Below are positions 59,526 to 64,000 of a stretch of DNA of 64,000 nt, piece after piece. The notes beneath the pieces were generated by a model. The model worked only from the letters and a program-made list of their open reading frames with translations. It searched no databases and was not told where the DNA came from. The position numbers and the translations under genes are program-made. The stretch is from Oreocharis arfaki (taxonomy: Eukaryota; Chordata; Aves; Passeriformes; Paramythiidae): positions 310,001 to 374,000 of the forward strand of contig VZRR01003264.1 of the NCBI GenBank assembly GCA_013398015.1. Direction: 5' to 3'. Position 1 is the first letter of the stretch, and every line of letters starts with the position of its first letter.

Positions 59526-61561
59526 AACTCAACACTTTGGAAAACCTACTTATTGAATGAGTACATTGTTCTGTGTGAAAGGGAGTGCTCCACTCCTGCA
59601 AAATCAATGGAGTCTGACACAGACTTCAGTGGAAGCCACCATTTTAGTCACTGTTTTGAGCAGTCTAGTTATTAGGCTTCGACATCTTCTGAGCTGCTTT
59701 GTCAGCTGTGGTTGCAACTCAGCACCACGAACAACCGTTCAACCTGAACCACGAATATCCAGCATTACTCCAACATTACACATCTTGTACTTTTAACAAT
59801 GTGTTAGTCAACACCTTTCTAATATTTCCCAGCCCAATCAAGTCCTAACTGCAAAAACGTGTTGGCAATAAAGAACTGGACCGTGTTTAAACTGCTAGGA
59901 CCTTAGACATGAAAGTTGTTGTATATATTTCATGTGTGCAAGAAACCTGTCTAGGAACAGCAACCACCAAGAGTCAAGAAGTCAGGAGATTGCTTTATTG
60001 CACTTACAGAGCCATATAATAATACAATAAAGAAACACAAACTAGGCTTGGGGTTCTGTTTACTCGTAAGCAAGTTCTCATGAAAATACAAGAACGGTAA
60101 GAATTAATTATCTTATCAACTATCTGAACAAGTCACGGCAATCCTGGAAGAAACCTTTGTAATGCTCAGGTACACGTGCTGCTCCTTTTTGCTGCTCGCT
60201 CGTGGTACACTATTAGTCAACCCATCCCTGTGGCAACTGCGATGTGATGAGGGAGGAATTCACCCCGTGGTCTGCTAAATTTACACTTTGTAAAAATGTA
60301 AATGCTTCTTATGGGAGGAATTTACATGGCTCTGAAACACGGTCCAACTTTTCACTGATGTGGTAGGGGATGCAGACGCTGTTGGCCCGGTTTTACAAAA
60401 ATCTTTGAAAATGGGCCATAAAATAGCTGAGGAAACCCAAGAGGCACCCACACGTTTGGAAGCAGATTACAAGAGAGCTCCGCTGCTCGGCCGCAATCAG
60501 CTCCCTGCTTTCAAAAGACACGGTATCGATTTCACGTTTTTCGCTCTCCTAAAGGGAACGTGTCAGAGCTGAAATAAAGAAATAAATAAGCAGGGCCCAT
60601 GTCCAGGGAACCTTGACGTCTTTCCCATCACCGAGGCCGGGAGGCCCCTGCGCTTCCTCCCCTGGCTGTGACATGCCCGGCAAATATTTCCACCACCCAC
60701 ACTCGATTCCTTCTTAACTCTCCTCACCCACTCATCGTTACAGCTGTGCAAAGCATCCATTACAAACCCTGCAGCCATCCAAAACCTACCTTCGCAACTT
60801 CGCTCTGTGCTTCACGCCCAGCGGGGATTGGTTGGACTTTTGGGTAGATCTGACTTTTCGAGACAATCGACCCCCAGGTTCATGCAAATCTGGGCCCAGG
60901 TTGAGGTGAATGATTTATGGGTTGCACAGTTTGAAAGTCGCTGAGAGGGTTTCACATCGCTTCGCTGCGTAGATCTCTGTCAATATTCGTGGAAATCGAA
61001 AAAGTTGTGTGTATAATACACTGCAAAAGGGAATAATAAGTGGTCAGATCCCAAATGAGCTCTGTGCACTGCAAACAATTCCTGGTCTGAAGGACCTGGG
61101 CAGGGGGGAAAGGAAAAAAAAAAAAGAAAAGCTCTTTTTAACTCTTTAACACTTTATAGCTTCAAAGTGTAAGTCACTCATAAATTTTTTATGACATTCC
61201 TTTATTTAGCACATATGCCTGCCACTAGTGGTTCAATTAGACAGGAACTCTGCAAGGAGTTGCTGTAATGATGCTCTCGGGCAGGAAGCAGAGGGAAACC
61301 CAGACTCCAAAATTCAGATGGAAAGTTAGACTTTTCTGTAGTCAAAATGAGAGATTTATTTGGTTGGTGGCGGAAGTTCGTGTTTGCAAAGTTTGGATTT
61401 GGGTGCTCACCGGGATTTTGGGCAGCTCAGTGAGCAAAAATAAGCAGTTAAGGGAAATCAAGACTATGCCAACCCTACTGAGTGACATCGCGCTCTGTCA
61501 GCTTTCAGAACTGCAGGGAATCTGCTTTAAAGTCACTGGCAGAAATTACAGATAAGCGAGG
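59526..61561. other. Non-coding DNA, no gene recognised
   Basis: No gene is recognised. A possible ancient-repeat relic lies at 59591-59640. The stretch 59990-60360 is AT-rich and complex (TAAGAATTAATTATCTTATCAAC, and TTTACAC.. facing TGTAAA) and looks CNE-like. Confidence 0.5.
59591..59640. repeat. Possible ancient amniote repeat relic
   Basis: CACTCCTGCAAAATCAATGG and AGTCTGACACAGACTTCAGTGG show the paired AATCAATGG / ACTTCAGTGG blocks of the same ancient repeat group. It is short and diverged. Confidence 0.35.
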
Positions 61562-61577
61562 TTTTTTTTAAAAAAAA
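61562..61577. repeat. T8A8 palindrome
   Basis: Eight T followed directly by eight A: a self-complementary homopolymer junction, probably with no function. Confidence 0.85.
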
Positions 61578-63259
61578 GCAGTTAGAAGGACAGGATTCAA
61601 TATAGGAGACTCTGTGGCTTCTTAGACAGGATCAAAGAAACTAATTTCACATTTTAACTTTTAAAGGAAGCCCAGACCATTTGAGGTACCAAAGTACCAA
61701 ACATGTCATGGAACATCTTGCAACAAAAGAACTTCCTTGGTTTTGCAGCATGACATCCTTTTGTCTGCAAAACAATCCTTCTCTATCACGAGTGAGTCCA
61801 TGCAGAAGATTGTAACCACCTTACCAGATCCCAGCTGTGGAATGCTCCTTGCTGCTGATACTAAAATATTAATTTCAATGAGAGCCAGAGGGGCAGCTTT
61901 TAGTGTGTGGCGAATGTTGCTTTGTCCTCTGGTGACTTCAGTTATTTTCTGAAACCCTGTGATGCGCCTGTTAATCAAAATGCCTCCAAGGCAAGCAGGG
62001 AAAAGGTCTGAAAATCTGTTTAAATCACCAAAAATGGCTTGAGGTGGATTTATATTGGACTTCAGGTCGTATTAAGAATAGCAGTGAGGTGTGGGGCTCA
62101 GCTGAGCAGAGGGAGATCCTCAGGGCGAGCAAGTGTCTGAACTGGTCACCACGGTGTGAGGCACTGTTGGCTCTCACTTCTCCCAGATGTCTGAGAGAGG
62201 TGAGGTGAATCACAGCCTACAGGTTTCTGTTTCTTCCCGTTATCTCCACAGGGAATGGGAGTCACCAAGCTCGGAGTGTACCTCGCTCCATGTTAGGTGA
62301 GGAGAGCTCCGTTCCCGGTGTCTGCTGAGTGCCCCACATGAAGTGGAATTTGGTGGATGAGGAAGGGAGAGAAGACAAACCTTCTCTGCTGTGGAGGTCA
62401 GTGCTTTATCCTGCTCTGCTGAAAGCGGAATTCCTCCCTCGGTCAAGAATTATCGAGTGAAAACAGCATGGAAAGTTCGACATTAAGAAATGACAGAATC
62501 GGCAGCGGTTCTCTGTGAAGAAATGAGCCACAAAAACAACACGTGGGCAGCCCAGGATTGCAACACCAGAACCCCAAAGTGCCTTTGTAACAGCCCTTAG
62601 CCACCACCTTCACCCTGCCTGTTTGTCCTGGCTTAGGGAAGTGCTGGGCATCCTCATCCCACACCGACATCAACGCCCTGAGGACTGATACCCGGGGGCA
62701 GATAAAATACTGCACGTCAGTGCTTCCTATCACACATGTGTGGACGGCTGTGAATCAAGGAAACAATAGCCTTCATATAAATGATGTGGGGCTAGAAAAG
62801 TGATAACATAATGCTTGATTTGAGGGCAAAAACCCACCCCCTTTGGATTCGCTCCAGCCACAGCGAAGGGTTGTGCCACCGACAGTGCTGTTCTAGAGAG
62901 CCAGTTGGCATTTCCACTGTGTAATCTCGATTCTTGGGGTTGGTATCTGTCATTTCAGCTCAGGCTGAGTTGTGACTTAGTGTGAAAAAGGAAAACAAAT
63001 TGCTGAAATTATGGGATTTCTCCCTCCCCTCTCTCTGCATCGCAGCAAAATAAAATTTACTTTTTATGAGCTATTTGGCAAACCTCGCATCATAAACACC
63101 TTCCTTTTAAATGGATGGGTAATGAAAAGGAAGACAAATGAGATAAGTTCAATATTTAAGAGATTTGCTCAACATAGACAGTCCTTCCTTGCCACAAGCT
63201 GCTTTTTTTCTCATTAAAAAATGAGAAATACGTTACAAATCACATTTAATAATACGAGC
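61578..63259. other. Non-coding DNA, no gene recognised
   Basis: No gene or repeat family is recognised. Frames of up to 96 codons (62443-62733 -) lack family features. The segment 62755-62830 is AT-rich complex DNA. Confidence 0.55.
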
Positions 63260-63273
63260 AAAAAAAAAAAAAA
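63260..63273 (+). repeat. Poly(A) tract (A14)
   Basis: An uninterrupted run of 14 A with no recognised retroposon upstream. Confidence 0.9.
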
Positions 63274-64000
63274 TGCAAGCAATTAGTAGAGAATGCTCCA
63301 GTAAACATATCTGTTGCAAGAAGAGGTGTCATAAAAAATGATTGAACTGAGATTTACTGCCACTGAAGTCAGCAACAGCACTTCCATTGCCTCCAGCTGG
63401 AGGAGGACTTGGTTCCTAGGAAGTTCACTTCAAAGATGATTATCTTTATATCAGCAAGTCTGGGAGCGAGGGCTCCATGGCCTTCAAGGTGAATGCTAAA
63501 GGGAATAAAGGGCTGTAAATCCCTGTTTCTGCAATGATAAGGATGCTGGCCCCAGCTGAAATTTACAGAAATAAAGTACAGTTATATGAGTTTGAAAACC
63601 CGACCAAAAATCTCTGAGTGACCACATCTGCAGTGCTACCACAGGTAAATCTTCCAGAGCTCTTGTTACAACTGTGACTTAAATAAGCAGTCTGGGGCCT
63701 GTCTCAGTGTTTGTTATCAGATTGTTCAAATATTTCACTTACATTTATTAACTAAAGAAGGTCTCAGACTCTTTGTTCCAGCTGCATACGGAATTTACCA
63801 AATTCACCGTTCACAGTCTACACAGTAGAGACTGAATTGTCTGGGAATTTTCAAATGATCTTGTTCAGACTGTGACTTTCAATTAATATAAAAATAGACC
63901 TGTGAGGGCTTCCTTAAGTTGTCTCATTTTTGGCCTCAAAAATAACCAGACTTTCACCATTCTGTAATGGTCAGAGGTAGTGACAAGGTGTTCTGGCCCT
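63274..64000. other. Non-coding DNA to the window end
   Basis: No gene is recognised. A possible ancient-repeat relic lies at 63349-63410; the remainder is AT-leaning single-copy DNA. Confidence 0.55.
63349..63410. repeat. Possible ancient amniote repeat relic
   Basis: GATTTACTGCCACTGAAGTCAGCAACAG and CTTCCATTGCCTCCAGCTGGAGGA retain the CACTGAAGTCA..TTCCATTG and CCAGCTG blocks of the ancient repeat group seen elsewhere in the window. Tentative. Confidence 0.35.

Overview
The window looks like non-coding nuclear DNA from a passerine bird. The evidence is interspersed-repeat content: several 3'-terminal CR1 LINE fragments, one degraded tRNA-Ile-headed SINE with a CR1-like tail (TguSINE1 type, which as I recall is restricted to passerines), and one probable ERVL-type solo LTR. 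Vertebrate-style CpG depletion is broken by only a few CpG-rich patches. I found no open frame that I can assign to a protein family and no tRNA, rRNA or miRNA gene. The longest open frames fall in GC-rich or tandem-repeat DNA and are compositional artefacts. The window is best read as intergenic, or as the inside of one or more very large introns.

Layout: 1-9.1 kb is unremarkable single-copy DNA. A truncated CR1 (9111-9255) is followed by a CpG-rich patch (9555-9850) holding a possible short exon bounded by good splice signals. The strongest locus is a CpG island at about 13.8-14.75 kb. It has a GC box, a facing pair of CCAAT boxes 21 bp apart, a CCAAT plus TGACGTGG element at its left edge, a purine/G-rich minisatellite (about 14.10-14.39 kb, with G-quadruplex potential) and a second CTCGG/CTGGG minisatellite (14.52-14.66 kb). 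This is probably a promoter, perhaps bidirectional and perhaps for a non-coding RNA, because no coding first exon is visible.

From 15 to 35 kb the DNA is AT-leaning and without genes, with homopolymer tracts, short dinucleotide repeats and decayed copies of an ancient amniote repeat. Some stretches resemble conserved non-coding elements (18.0-18.2, 24.0-24.2, 27.85-28.3 and 30.9-32.6 kb). Repeats become denser from 35 to 51 kb: CR1 at 35.3, 36.25 and 45.5 kb, the SINE at 48.0 kb, and the LTR at 50.5 kb. Between them, 44.0-45.45 kb is the best enhancer-like stretch, with a POU-like site, a palindromic forkhead site and a facing SOX pair within 65 bp. From 51 to 64 kb there is again no gene; it holds a (TATATC)n array, an (ATTT)n array, a perfect hairpin and a weak GC-rich patch at 54.84-55.11 kb.

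No new multi-gene system is visible. The items most worth following up are the repeat-loaded CpG-island promoter and the POU/FOX/SOX palindrome cluster. All family names come from memory of consensus sequences; no database search was possible.
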